Below the pieces are notes generated by a model that was not told where the DNA came from, made no database searches, and saw nothing but the letters and a program-made list of their open reading frames with translations. From Spirochaetales bacterium (GTDB taxonomy: Bacteria > Spirochaetota > Spirochaetia > SZUA-6 > RPPD01), in assembly GCA_016929065.1 (NCBI GenBank), contig JAFGJO010000043.1, positions 62,001 to 126,000 of the forward strand: a stretch of DNA of 64,000 nt, given 5' to 3'. A program made the position numbers and the translations under genes. This document shows, piece by piece, positions 24,963 through 34,216 of this stretch; position 1 is the stretch's first letter; each line of letters opens with the position of its first letter.

Positions 24963-25143
24963 ATGCAGTATTTTAATGTCCTCAATTTTCGTCGCTGTGT
25001 CAAGTACAGACCGCGTGAGCTGCCGATGATTTTTGCCTGCTTCACAGGGCGTCTTCCGGAGTCTTGTTTCCCGAAACCTTCACTACAGCAACTGTAATGC
25101 CATGGACGTTTGAGCAGAGCCGAAATTCCTTGCACAACGAGCT

Positions 25144-26493
25144 TCAGTTCGTTTCAGTCATTTCATAGAATACCATTCCGGACATCGGTTTTGGGTAAAA
25201 GTAGGTGGATTTCCGCGGCATTTTTTCTTCAGAGTCAGAGACTGCAAGCATCGCATCAAGCGGCGTATTGTTCAGAATAAACGCGATTTGCTTCCCGCCA
25301 GAGCGGACAAGCTGGCATGCTTCGGCAGCATCTTTGATATACACGACATTGGTTCCCGCAGCCATGTCATCCTCGGAAATCCCGGTAATATGGGAAAGTA
25401 CCAGCGTATTCAGCACATTGACATCCAGCAGCTTCCAGGTATCCGTTGAATTCGGATTGCACATTGAAAAATACCCTTTTCTGTCTTTCAGTTCGATCAG
25501 AAAAAAAACATTTTCATTTTGAAACAGGACACCGAAGGAAGGCTGCTTCCTCAATGCCAGCTCTGCGGTCAGCTTTTTCTGCACCGCATCATACTCTGGA
25601 TCGGAGAACGGATACTCCAGGACAGTAAAATATTCAGACAGGCTGGTCCGGAGTTTTTTTATTTTATCATCCGGCAGGTTATAAATTACCCGGTGTGTGG
25701 GAAGGATCTCCAGCCCTTCATGGGCTGCATTGACCAGGAACATCATGATAAATTCCCATGGAGCGTTGTCACCCGCTGCGGGATTTTCTTTTCTTTTCCT
25801 GTCACGGATAGTGAGCATTGTCTGATAGCGGTGATGCCCGTCGGCAATATATATTTTCTTTGATCGCATGGTGTTTTCAATCGTACTGCACAGATCCGGA
25901 TCAGAAAGCCCCCACACCTTGTGCCGTACACCGGTTTCCTGTTCAATATGGTCAATAATGGGCCCTGATTTTTTCACCGCTGCAAGAATGGCATCGATAG
26001 TACTCTCCGGATCGCGGTATACTCCCCATATATATTCAAACTGTGTATTTGCAGTTTCTGTGAGTTTGACTCTGTCTTCGACCGGATTTTTCAGCACTTT
26101 TTCATGCGGAAGCACTTTGCCCTCTTTATATTCAGACAGATGAACCAGCCCGACAAATCCGGTGAGTGTCATATCTTTTCCATTTACAGCAAATGATTCT
26201 TCATAGACAAAAAACCATGGATGAGTTGACTGGGTGAGGATTCCCCCGGCTTTCCACTTTTGCATGAAATCACGGGCCCGCGTATACCGGTTGTCGGTAT
26301 CGGTGTCGGAATCCTCGATTTTGCCGAGAATCAGACGGATCACATTATTCGGATGCTTTTTATAGTATGCATCCTGCTGTGCCGGTGAAATGACATCGTA
26401 GGGTTCTGAAAGGCAATCTCCGATGTTTTCAATCTTTTCCGGGTTATAATGCAGGGCCTTGAATGGTTTTACCGTGTTTATGTGTTCACTCAT
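25144..26493 (-). CDS. DUF1015 family protein
   Basis: A 449-residue cytoplasmic protein with the features of DUF1015: KPFKALHYNPEKIE near the start, LSEPYDVISPAQQDAYY, RLILGK, LPHEKV-type VLPHEKVLKNPVEDR, and IADGHHRYQTML. The biochemical role of the family is not established; it occurs widely in anaerobes and spirochaetes, often near serine or glycine metabolism. Here it is divergent from the glycine cleavage operon. AAGGAAA precedes the ATG. The 181 bases between its stop and the TPP riboswitch contain no feature I can name. Confidence 0.88.
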   Translation of the reverse strand: MSEHINTVKPFKALHYNPEKIENIGDCLSEPYDVISPAQQDAYYKKHPNNVIRLILGKIEDSDTDTDNRYTRARDFMQKWKAGGILTQSTHPWFFVYEESFAVNGKDMTLTGFVGLVHLSEYKEGKVLPHEKVLKNPVEDRVKLTETANTQFEYIWGVYRDPESTIDAILAAVKKSGPIIDHIEQETGVRHKVWGLSDPDLCSTIENTMRSKKIYIADGHHRYQTMLTIRDRKRKENPAAGDNAPWEFIMMFLVNAAHEGLEILPTHRVIYNLPDDKIKKLRTSLSEYFTVLEYPFSDPEYDAVQKKLTAELALRKQPSFGVLFQNENVFFLIELKDRKGYFSMCNPNSTDTWKLLDVNVLNTLVLSHITGISEDDMAAGTNVVYIKDAAEACQLVRSGGKQIAFILNNTPLDAMLAVSDSEEKMPRKSTYFYPKPMSGMVFYEMTETN

Positions 26494-26862
26494 GCGTTGT
26501 TTCCTTGCCTGTTATTTGATGATTTTATCAAATGATATTGATGAAACTTTATTGTAAATAACTTTTTAATACTGTCAAGTGACCATACTGAATTCATTTG
26601 TTAAATCGCCTGAAGCATTAACTTATCCTGGCCGTTCAGGTTTCTTTTCAATCATGACACAAAGCCAATGCCACGGATTCTCCCCTCTCTCTTCCTGATT
26701 TCCTGTTTTCCAAATAAATTCTTTTCCTGCTTCATGGTTTCCTTATTAATTTTTCTTTCTGGTTTCACAATAATTACCCTTTTCCTGTCTTCATTGATGG
26801 TATTTACCAATTTCAATTTTCCTAGTATTATCATTGCATAAAATCGAAAGCACAAGAAAGCA
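26494..26862. other. Divergent spacer between DUF1015 gene and gcvT
   Basis: These 369 bases hold no convincing gene. ATTTGAT/ATCAAAT (near 26516-26535) and CCTGAA/TTCAGG (near 26610-26640) are short inverted repeats. I looked for a glycine riboswitch because a gcv operon follows and saw no aptamer core. A 73-codon minus-strand frame gives a lysine-rich product with no ribosome-binding site and is not called. Confidence 0.4.
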
Positions 26863-27984
26863 GTGACAGACAATCAGACTCTACTATACACACCCTTAGC
26901 AAAACTTCATGAAAAACTCGGCGCCCGCATGGTCGATTTCAGCGGGTGGTATATGCCGGTACAGTACACATCAGTAATCGATGAACATGTGCACACCCGC
27001 CAAAAAGCCGGGCTGTTTGATATTTCTCATATGGGCGAGATTGAAATCACCGGCCATCAATCCTTTCAGTTTTTACAGTATATGCTGACCGTCGACCTCC
27101 ACCGGCTGAGCCCGGACCGCTGTATGTACAGCCTGTTATGCAACCCCGGGGGCGGGACAATCGATGACTGTTTTTTATACTGTTTTTCCAGTCATAAATA
27201 CTGGCTGGTGGTCAACGCTGCCAATATTGACAAAGATGTCATATGGCTGCGGAAGCACGCAGCAATGTTCCAGGTGAGTATCCGCAATATTTCCGTTGAA
27301 ACAGCCAAGATCGATATCCAGGGGCCTCTGTCTGAAAAAGTTCTCTCATCTATGATGACATTCCCCGTGTCAATTGTCGAGCGGTTCAACGTTGTTGAGG
27401 CCCGCGTCGCAAATATTCCCGCAATCATCTCCAGAACCGGATACACCGGCGAGGACGGCTTTGAAATTTACTTTTCAGCGAACCATGCGGAAAAGCTGTG
27501 GCTCGCATTTCTGGAATTCAAGGATATTGTCAAACCGGTGGGACTTGGCGCCCGGGACACACTCCGCCTTGAAGCATGTTATTCGCTGTACGGGCATGAA
27601 TTATCAGAGGAGATCTCTCCCATAGAAGCAGGTCTTGCATGGGCAGTGCATGGCAAGGAAGCCGATTTTCAGGGAAAAGCTGCACTTTTAAAACAAAAAA
27701 AACAGCCCCCGGTAAAAAAACTGTACGCCTTTGAAATGCTGGAAAAAGCCGTGCCGCGAACCGGATATGATATTTTTATTGATACCAAAAAAGCTGGAAC
27801 GGTCACGAGCGGAACGTTCGCCCCGACTCTGAACAGAATGATCGGACTGGGATACATCGAAGCCCCGGGGTTAAAACCGGGAGACAAAATTGCAATCAAG
27901 ATCCGTGAAAAACTATACCGTGCTTCGATTACGAAGCGCCCATTTTATACTTATCAAGGGGGAAAGACTGATGTCAAATCCTGA
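26863..27984 (+). CDS. gcvT: Aminomethyltransferase, T protein of glycine cleavage
   Basis: A 373-residue enzyme that moves the aminomethyl carbon of glycine from lipoyl-H protein to tetrahydrofolate, releasing ammonia. The N-terminal LHEKLGARMVDFSGWYMPVQY, FDISHMGEIEITG, and the folate-binding GYTGEDGFEIYF segments are characteristic. LGARDTLRLEACYSLYGHEL follows as expected. The start is GTG at 26863, with AAGAAAG before it. It overlaps gcvH by 14 bases, so the gcv genes are translationally coupled. Confidence 0.95.
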   Translation: MTDNQTLLYTPLAKLHEKLGARMVDFSGWYMPVQYTSVIDEHVHTRQKAGLFDISHMGEIEITGHQSFQFLQYMLTVDLHRLSPDRCMYSLLCNPGGGTIDDCFLYCFSSHKYWLVVNAANIDKDVIWLRKHAAMFQVSIRNISVETAKIDIQGPLSEKVLSSMMTFPVSIVERFNVVEARVANIPAIISRTGYTGEDGFEIYFSANHAEKLWLAFLEFKDIVKPVGLGARDTLRLEACYSLYGHELSEEISPIEAGLAWAVHGKEADFQGKAALLKQKKQPPVKKLYAFEMLEKAVPRTGYDIFIDTKKAGTVTSGTFAPTLNRMIGLGYIEAPGLKPGDKIAIKIREKLYRASITKRPFYTYQGGKTDVKS

Positions 27985-28360
27985 AAATCTGAAGTTTCTT
28001 GAATCCCATGAATGGATTGATGCATCGCACGAACCGGCTGTCTGCGGAATAAGTGATTTTGCACAACAACAGCTTACCGATATTGTATTTGTTGAATTGC
28101 CGGAACCCGGAAAGAAGGTCGCTAAAGGCGACCGTGTCGCGGTAGTGGAATCGGTAAAATCGGTATCCGATATTTATGCGCCTGCCAGCGGTGAAATCGT
28201 CGAGGCAAACACCGCACTTTCAGATTCACCGGAACTAATCAATGGCGATGCATTCGGAAAAGGCTGGATTTTCAAAATAAAGTTATCCGGCACCGAAGAG
28301 CTGAACAGTCTGCTTTCAAAACAGGAATACGACGCAGCAACAGCCGGAGGCGCACACTGA
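27971..28360 (+). CDS. gcvH: Glycine cleavage system H protein
   Basis: A 129-residue lipoyl carrier that shuttles intermediates between P, T and L proteins. The start MSNPENLKFLESHEWID and the lipoylation site VAVVESVKSVSDIYAPASGEIVE (lysine in ESVKS) are textbook. I set the start at ATG 27971, inside the end of gcvT; the longer in-frame reading overlaps gcvT needlessly. GGAGG near its end serves as the ribosome-binding site of gcvPA. Confidence 0.96.
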   Translation: MSNPENLKFLESHEWIDASHEPAVCGISDFAQQQLTDIVFVELPEPGKKVAKGDRVAVVESVKSVSDIYAPASGEIVEANTALSDSPELINGDAFGKGWIFKIKLSGTEELNSLLSKQEYDAATAGGAH

Positions 28361-29682
28361 ACTTTATCCCCCACAACCAGGCCGACACAGATGAAATGCT
28401 GCATACCATCGGGAAGGCATCCATCCAGGATTTATTCCGTGATATCAAGGGCTCTCTTCGGCACGACATCGACGAATCACTTCCCGAGGGCATGCACGAA
28501 CGTGATGTGTTCAGGCATCTGAAAAATATTTCAGCACAGAACATCCTTCCGCGAACAAGTTTTGCCGGAGGCGGGATGTATCATCATTTTATTCCCGCGA
28601 CAGTGGATGCAGTCATTTCCCGCAGCGAGTTTTTTACCTCCTACACACCGTATCAGCCCGAAGTATCGCAGGGGAATCTGCAGGCGATCTATGAATACCA
28701 GACCATGATCTGCCGGCTTTTGGGCATGGAAGTCTCGAACGCATCGTTATACGACGGTGCAACCGCAGTTGCAGAGTCCCTTCTGATGAGTGTGCATATC
28801 ACGGGAAAACGCGAAGTGTGTATTGCCGAAAATCTGAACCCGGAATATCTCGCTGTCTGCAAGACCTACTGTGAAGCAGTGGATATTTCCATCAACATAA
28901 TCCCGACAAAAAATGGAAGTGTCGACATCAAGGCATTGCAGGGGATGTTGTCAGAGCATACTGCGGGTGTTATTGTCCAGAGCCCCAATTTTTTTGGTAT
29001 TATCGAAGATCTTGATACTGTCCGCAAATGTGTCAGAACAAGCCCCGCGATGTTTATTGTGGCATTCAGCGAAGCGCTTGCCTGGGGCCTGCTGGAACCG
29101 CCCGGCTCCTTCGATGCGGACATTGCCGCAGGCGAGGGCCAGAGCCTTGGCATACCCGTACAATTCGGCGGCCCTGGACTCGGGATCATGGCCTGTAAAC
29201 AAAAATATATGCGCAAAATGCCCGGAAGAATCTGCGGGGCCACCGTTGATACTCAGGGCAACCGGGGTTTTGTTCTTACCCTTCAGGCCCGCGAACAGCA
29301 TATTCGACGCGAATCAGCCAACTCGAATATCTGCTCGAACCATGCACTCTGTGCACTGGCTGCGAGCGTCTATATGGCGACGCTGGGAACGCAAGGCATG
29401 CTGGATGCCGCACACCAGTCCATGCTATTGGCCCACCATGCCCATGAACAGCTCTGCGGTGTCAGGGGAATCGAACCGTTGTATGCACATGATTTTTTCA
29501 ATGAGTTTGTCATCAAGGTTCCGGATATTCGCGGCAAATACACCCGCCTCGCGGGAGAAGGGATTGTTCCCGGGATTCTGCTTGAGGAAATGTATCCGAA
29601 TATGAAAGACTGCCTCCTTGTCTCCTGTACCGAAATGAATACCGGGCAGGATATCCTTGAGCTGGCAAAGGGGCTGTCATGA
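28357..29682 (+). CDS. gcvPA: Glycine dehydrogenase (decarboxylating) subunit 1; CTG start inferred
   Basis: N-terminal half of the two-subunit P protein, which decarboxylates glycine with PLP and loads H protein. From the CTG at 28357 the protein reads (M)NFIPHNQADTDEMLHTIGKASIQDLF, matching the usual GcvPA start, and totals 441 residues. Starting at the first ATG (28396) would remove the conserved NFIPH segment. GGAGG (28346-28350) lies 6 bases before the CTG, and CTGA overlaps the gcvH stop as ATGA overlaps do elsewhere in this operon. Typical motifs further on are RTSFAGGGMYHHFIP, NASLYDGATA and GGPGLG. Confidence 0.92.
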   Translation: MNFIPHNQADTDEMLHTIGKASIQDLFRDIKGSLRHDIDESLPEGMHERDVFRHLKNISAQNILPRTSFAGGGMYHHFIPATVDAVISRSEFFTSYTPYQPEVSQGNLQAIYEYQTMICRLLGMEVSNASLYDGATAVAESLLMSVHITGKREVCIAENLNPEYLAVCKTYCEAVDISINIIPTKNGSVDIKALQGMLSEHTAGVIVQSPNFFGIIEDLDTVRKCVRTSPAMFIVAFSEALAWGLLEPPGSFDADIAAGEGQSLGIPVQFGGPGLGIMACKQKYMRKMPGRICGATVDTQGNRGFVLTLQAREQHIRRESANSNICSNHALCALAASVYMATLGTQGMLDAAHQSMLLAHHAHEQLCGVRGIEPLYAHDFFNEFVIKVPDIRGKYTRLAGEGIVPGILLEEMYPNMKDCLLVSCTEMNTGQDILELAKGLS

Positions 29683-31112
29683 AACTGTTGTTTGAAAAAT
29701 CAAAAAAAAACAGGCCGGGAACCCGGTTCACTTCTTCCTTCGAATCCGACAGACCGGGTTTGGCACAAAAATATTTCCGGTCATCCCTTGATCTTCCGGA
29801 ACTTTCGGAACCGGAAGTGATGCGTCACTATACAGCGCTTTCCAAACAGAATATCGGTGTTGATAATGCATTTTATCCGCTCGGCAGCTGTACCATGAAA
29901 TACAATCCGCGCATCAACGAACAGACGAGCAGATTTGAAGGGTTTGCATCTTCACATCCATTGTTTGATGCATCCCTTGTTCAGGGGAATCTTGCACTTA
30001 TGGTACATCTTGCCGATGCCCTTTCTGCGATCACCGGCCTGCCCGGGATCACCCTTGCCCCGGCAGCGGGTGCACACGGCGAACTCACCGGACTCATGAT
30101 CATGAAAAAATATTTTACAGACAAAGGCGAAAAACGGACCAAAATAATTGCGCCTGATTCAAGCCATGGCACCAATCCCGCTTCGGCCTCCATGTGCGGG
30201 TTCACGACAATCTCCTTAAAAAGCAATAAAGACGGCATGGTGGACATTTCTGCACTCAGGGAATTAATGGACAAGGATGTAGCCGGGCTGATGATGACCA
30301 ATCCGAACACCCTTGGCGTATTCGATAAAAACATAGAAGAGATTACCCGGATCATCCATGAGGCAGGCGGCCTGGTCTACGGGGATGGTGCAAATGCAAA
30401 TGCATTATTGGGAAAAACACTTTTTTCAAAAATGGGATTTGACATCATTCATCTGAATCTTCATAAAACATTTTCCACACCGCACGGCGGCGGCGGCCCG
30501 GGTGCCGGCCCGGTGGCCGTAACCGAAACACTGAAAGAGTTTCTCCCCGGCCCGCTCCCTGTGAAAAACAGCGGGACATATTCTTTTCAGATGCCCAAAA
30601 AATCAATCGGCCGTATCCGCAGTTTTTTCGGCAACTTCGGGGTCCTGGTACGTGCATACACCTACATCTGCAGCCTTGGCCGTGACGGTCTTTCGGCAGT
30701 GAGTGATCATGCTGTTTTAAACGCGGAATATGTAAAAGCATTGCTTAAAGATTATTATCATATTGCTTATGACTCCCCCACCAAGCATGAGTTCGTTCTT
30801 GATGATACAGGATTACCGAACGGGGTGACGACCATGGACATTGCCAAACGTCTGCTTGACTATGGGTTCCATCCGCCGACAGTATATTTCCCGTTAATCG
30901 TCCATGGCGCCCTCATGATTGAACCTACCGAAACCGAGTCAAAAGAAACCCTGGAAGAGTTCGCCGATGCACTGATTGCCATCAGGCAGGAAGCCGCGAC
31001 AAATCCGGATATGGTAAAAAACGCACCGCATACAACACCAGTGTTTCGTCTCGACGAGGTCATGGCTGCACGCAAACCCGATCTCTGTTATACTGTTCAA
31101 CAGAAAGGATAA
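29679..31112 (+). CDS. gcvPB: Glycine dehydrogenase (decarboxylating) subunit 2
   Basis: C-terminal half of the P protein, 477 residues, carrying the PLP lysine in NLHKTFSTPHGGGGPG. Other family marks are FYPLGSCTMKYNP, AGAHGELTG, DSSHGTNPASA and GANANALLG. It starts with ATG overlapping the gcvPA stop (ATGA) and is followed 6 bases later by lipA. With GcvPA, GcvH and GcvT it lacks only dihydrolipoyl dehydrogenase in this window, which must be encoded elsewhere. Confidence 0.97.
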   Translation: MKLLFEKSKKNRPGTRFTSSFESDRPGLAQKYFRSSLDLPELSEPEVMRHYTALSKQNIGVDNAFYPLGSCTMKYNPRINEQTSRFEGFASSHPLFDASLVQGNLALMVHLADALSAITGLPGITLAPAAGAHGELTGLMIMKKYFTDKGEKRTKIIAPDSSHGTNPASASMCGFTTISLKSNKDGMVDISALRELMDKDVAGLMMTNPNTLGVFDKNIEEITRIIHEAGGLVYGDGANANALLGKTLFSKMGFDIIHLNLHKTFSTPHGGGGPGAGPVAVTETLKEFLPGPLPVKNSGTYSFQMPKKSIGRIRSFFGNFGVLVRAYTYICSLGRDGLSAVSDHAVLNAEYVKALLKDYYHIAYDSPTKHEFVLDDTGLPNGVTTMDIAKRLLDYGFHPPTVYFPLIVHGALMIEPTETESKETLEEFADALIAIRQEAATNPDMVKNAPHTTPVFRLDEVMAARKPDLCYTVQQKG

Positions 31113-31118
31113 TGCCTC

Positions 31119-31970
31119 ATGACCGGCCGCCGATTACCAGACTGGCTGCGCACCTCAATTCCCTTTTCGAACACCATGGCAAAGGTAGAATCCCTGATAC
31201 GGGAAAACGGCCTGAATACGGTATGCGTCCATGCAAAGTGCCCCAACAGGGCAGAATGCTACGGCAGGGGGACCCTCACCTTCATGATCCTGGGCAATAC
31301 ATGCTCACGGAACTGCCGCTACTGTAATGTGACTCCGGGAAAACCACAGAGGCTCGATCCAGATGAACCGGTTAAAATCGGCCGCGCAGTGTCTGCGCTC
31401 GGGTTGTCCTATGCTGTGGTGACCTCAGTAACACGCGATGACCTTCCCGACGGCGGAGCTGCCCATTTCGCAGAGACCATTCAACAGATAAAAACATGCA
31501 GTCCGTATACTAAAACGGAAGTACTTGTTCCCGATTTCCGAAACACCATCAAATCGCTGCAATGCATTGTTGATGCCGATCCTGAGGTCATCGGCCATAA
31601 CATTGAGACCGTATTCCGGCTTTTCCCGGAGGTGCGCCCACAGGCCGATTATCATCGCTCCCTGGAAGTTCTTTCCTGGTTTGCCAAGAACAGTACGGCC
31701 GTTATAAAATCAGGATTGATGGCCGGACTCGGCGAATCTGATGAGGAAATAGCTTCAACACTGCGTGATCTGCATAACAACGGCGTGCGTGCACTCACTA
31801 TCGGGCAGTACCTCTCCCCCTCCCCGGAACATGCAGCAGTACAGAAATATTATACACCGGAGGAATTTGCATCGCTTGAAGCGATCGCGCGGAGCATTGG
31901 ATTTTCCCATGTCGAAAGCGGGCCGCTGGTTCGCTCAAGCTATTATGCGGAACGGACATTATGCAGCTGA
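31119..31970 (+). CDS. lipA: Lipoyl synthase
   Basis: A 283-residue radical SAM enzyme that inserts two sulfurs into protein-bound octanoyl groups. The auxiliary [4Fe-4S] ligands are in CVHAKCPNRAEC (CX4CX5C), the radical SAM cluster in CSRNCRYC (CX3CX2C). The C-terminal RSSYYAE contains the serine that ligates the auxiliary cluster. AAAGGA precedes the ATG. It is embedded between gcvPB and the octanoyltransferase gene, so lipoylation of GcvH is the obvious job. Confidence 0.96.
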   Translation: MTGRRLPDWLRTSIPFSNTMAKVESLIRENGLNTVCVHAKCPNRAECYGRGTLTFMILGNTCSRNCRYCNVTPGKPQRLDPDEPVKIGRAVSALGLSYAVVTSVTRDDLPDGGAAHFAETIQQIKTCSPYTKTEVLVPDFRNTIKSLQCIVDADPEVIGHNIETVFRLFPEVRPQADYHRSLEVLSWFAKNSTAVIKSGLMAGLGESDEEIASTLRDLHNNGVRALTIGQYLSPSPEHAAVQKYYTPEEFASLEAIARSIGFSHVESGPLVRSSYYAERTLCS

Positions 31971-32665
31971 CCATTATCCGGGATGATGCCATGACCGGCA
32001 AAGCAAACATGGAGAAGGATGAATGGCTTCTCGCACAGGGGGCTCCGGCATTGCGGTTCTACTCATGGGAACCTTCCTGTGTCAGTGTGGGATATTTTCA
32101 GAACATTGAACGGGATATCGATACTGAATTCTGCCGTCAAAACAATATTGATATTGTCCGCAGGCCAACCGGCGGGCGCGCTGTACTGCATGACCGGGAA
32201 CTTACGTATTCTGTTGTTCTTCCTGAAAAATATCTGCCTGCCGGAGTGATCGCATCCTATAAATTCATTGCCGGTATGTTTGTCAATGCACTGAAATCAT
32301 TCGGCATTACAGCAGAGGTAAAAGGCCCCGAAGGCCGCGGTGGCAGATCGGGGGTCTGTTTTGCCGAACCGAGCGCCTATGAAATTTCCGTAGACGGGAA
32401 AAAACTGATCGGCAGTGCACAGGTCCGCCGAAACGGCACGGTATTGCAGCACGGGTCCATACTGCTCGATGTTGATTATGAAAAACACAGCAAATGCATG
32501 AAGGGCAGAAGTTTCATTCAGTCTGAAAAATTAAAAACAATGATGATCGGGCTTTACAGCCTTGCAGTTTCCCGCCCTTCTTCTGCGGCCGTCGCAGATT
32601 CCATAATTAAATCCTTTCTGTTGGATGTTAATGCATTCGGCATAAAGCCATTATCCTCCCGATAG
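31961..32665 (+). CDS. lipM: Lipoate-protein ligase / octanoyltransferase family (LipM-like)
   Basis: A 234-residue protein of the BPL/LplA fold. Signatures are YFQNIERDID, VRRPTGGRAVLHDRELTYSVV, and the stretch from C133 (GVCFAEPSAYEIS) to K148 (GKKLIGSAQ). A cysteine in exactly that place is the acyl-thioester nucleophile in LipM octanoyltransferases, whereas ATP-dependent LplA ligases lack it, so transfer from octanoyl-ACP is more likely. It overlaps lipA by 10 bases. With LipA it completes local lipoate synthesis for GcvH. Confidence 0.85.
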   Translation: MQLTIIRDDAMTGKANMEKDEWLLAQGAPALRFYSWEPSCVSVGYFQNIERDIDTEFCRQNNIDIVRRPTGGRAVLHDRELTYSVVLPEKYLPAGVIASYKFIAGMFVNALKSFGITAEVKGPEGRGGRSGVCFAEPSAYEISVDGKKLIGSAQVRRNGTVLQHGSILLDVDYEKHSKCMKGRSFIQSEKLKTMMIGLYSLAVSRPSSAAVADSIIKSFLLDVNAFGIKPLSSR

Positions 32666-32682
32666 ACGGTTTTTTTTTGCTT

Positions 32683-32719
32683 TTTAATTGTATTCATTCC
32701 TGAAATCAATACAATTAAA
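32683..32719 (+). other. 12-bp inverted repeat before the histidine kinase gene
   Basis: TTTAATTGTATT (32683-32694) and AATACAATTAAA (32708-32719) are perfect complements with a 13-base spacer. The arms are very AT-rich and no T-run follows on the plus strand, so an operator is as likely as a terminator of the gcv-lip operon. Confidence 0.45.
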
Positions 32720-32770
32720 GGTGTAAAGAACTTATACATCACCCATTGCTTCCTTAAATAAAAGGGAATT

Positions 32771-34216
32771 ATGGATATACAACAACTTGTTTTCAATACC
32801 TTCATTAATTACTCTATTACCCTTACCCCAATTATTATTGCCCTGATAATCAGCGGCCAATTCAAACTGAATTTAACGACCACAAGAAACTGCATCCTCG
32901 GAGTTGCGCTGGCGATTGCCGCGGTTATCTCTGCTTTTTCTCCGCTTCAGGTAGCGGAAGGTGTTGTCCTTGATTTCAAACATGTGCTCACCGCTCTCTC
33001 TGCCTTTCTGGGCGGTCCGCTCAGCGGCCTCATTACATTGACCGCAGCACTTGTCGTTAGATTTATTGCAGGCGGAGGCGGTATGTGGGCGGGACTGGTG
33101 AGTATTCTGTTCTGCGGAATTGCAGGGTATCTTTTTCGTCATCTGTACTTCAACAAAATGAAGACCCTCAATCTCAATATATTTATTCTTTTCCTCGGTA
33201 TGACAGCGGCAAGTGTGGAAATCATGTCAGGTTTCATTAATTTCCTGTTTATTCCGCCGGACGTAATGATCGCCTTGCTGAAAAACCATATCGTTCCCAT
33301 TTATATTTCAAATACCCTTGCAATGATTTCATTTGGTGCTGTTATTGCAATAATCGAATCACGCCGCAGATATCAGGAAGAGTTGTTGCAAAGCGAACAT
33401 CGTTATGCAGAGTTGATTAATATGGCGCCTGACGGGATTGCCGGCATCCAAAACGGAAAAATATTTTTTGTCAACAATGCCGCTGCAGCTATTTTACAGT
33501 TTTCGAAAGAAGAGCTTATCGGCCGAACCGCACTTTTCCTTATTGCGCCGGAATACCGTGGTGAGATAATCAAAATGGTACGAAAACATATAAAACAGAA
33601 AGAACGGCCGTCCCTGCTTGAGTCAAAAGTCCTTTCACGAAATAAAACCCCTCATGATGTTGAATTCTCCATTGGATTAATTGAACACAACGGCCTGCCG
33701 GCAATTATTGCCTTTGCACGGAATATATCCAAACGAAAACATTCCGAGGACGAAAGAATCAAACTTGAGCAGCACCTGCGTCAATCACAAAAAATGGAAG
33801 CCGTGGGAAGGCTTGCCGGAGGCATTGCCCATGATTTCAATAATCTGCTTCAGATTATTTTGGGGTATCTTGACATCCTGATCGATAAAAATCAATCCTC
33901 ATCCCCGGCCATTCCGCCTGATCCCGAACTGTATGAAATTGAGCAGGCTGCAAATCGCGCGGCAGATTTGACCCAGCAGCTGCTTGCCTTCAGCCGCAAA
34001 CAGGTGATGCAGCAGACAAACCTTAATCTGAACGATGTGATCCAGGGCATGATTAAATTAATTACAAGGGTGATTGGTGAACATATTGACCTGGTATTTC
34101 ACCCCGGTGATGATCTGGGAACTGTCTGCGTGGATAAAAATCAATGTGAACAAGTCCTCATGAATTTATGCGTCAATGCACGGGATGCCATGTGCCCTCA
34201 GGAGGCCGACTGTTAA
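32771..34216 (+). CDS. Hybrid sensor histidine kinase, N-terminal part (frame broken near 34193)
   Basis: The first 481 residues of a membrane sensor kinase. The N-terminus (about 1-195) has six hydrophobic segments with ...TALSAFLGGPLSGLI, resembling the 5TMR sensor of LytS-like proteins. A PAS domain (about 205-320, YAELINMAPDGIAGI) and a HisKA domain follow, with the phospho-accepting histidine in GGIAHDFNNLLQ. The reading ends inside the ATP-binding N box: after NLCVNARDAM it runs to a stop at 34214. An extra TG (34193-34194) explains the break. AAAGGG precedes the ATG. Confidence 0.85.
   Translation: MDIQQLVFNTFINYSITLTPIIIALIISGQFKLNLTTTRNCILGVALAIAAVISAFSPLQVAEGVVLDFKHVLTALSAFLGGPLSGLITLTAALVVRFIAGGGGMWAGLVSILFCGIAGYLFRHLYFNKMKTLNLNIFILFLGMTAASVEIMSGFINFLFIPPDVMIALLKNHIVPIYISNTLAMISFGAVIAIIESRRRYQEELLQSEHRYAELINMAPDGIAGIQNGKIFFVNNAAAAILQFSKEELIGRTALFLIAPEYRGEIIKMVRKHIKQKERPSLLESKVLSRNKTPHDVEFSIGLIEHNGLPAIIAFARNISKRKHSEDERIKLEQHLRQSQKMEAVGRLAGGIAHDFNNLLQIILGYLDILIDKNQSSSPAIPPDPELYEIEQAANRAADLTQQLLAFSRKQVMQQTNLNLNDVIQGMIKLITRVIGEHIDLVFHPGDDLGTVCVDKNQCEQVLMNLCVNARDAMCPQEADC

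Noticed and set aside
24950-25135. 61-codon minus-strand frame next to the TPP riboswitch
   Set aside because: It runs into the aptamer itself and its product is cysteine/arginine-rich without homology cues.
26494-26862. Glycine riboswitch before gcvT
   Set aside because: Looked for because of the operon; no tandem or single aptamer core is visible.
26652-26873. 73-codon minus-strand frame upstream of gcvT
   Set aside because: Composition-driven lysine/arginine-rich product, overlaps the gcvT start, no ribosome-binding site or recognisable motif.
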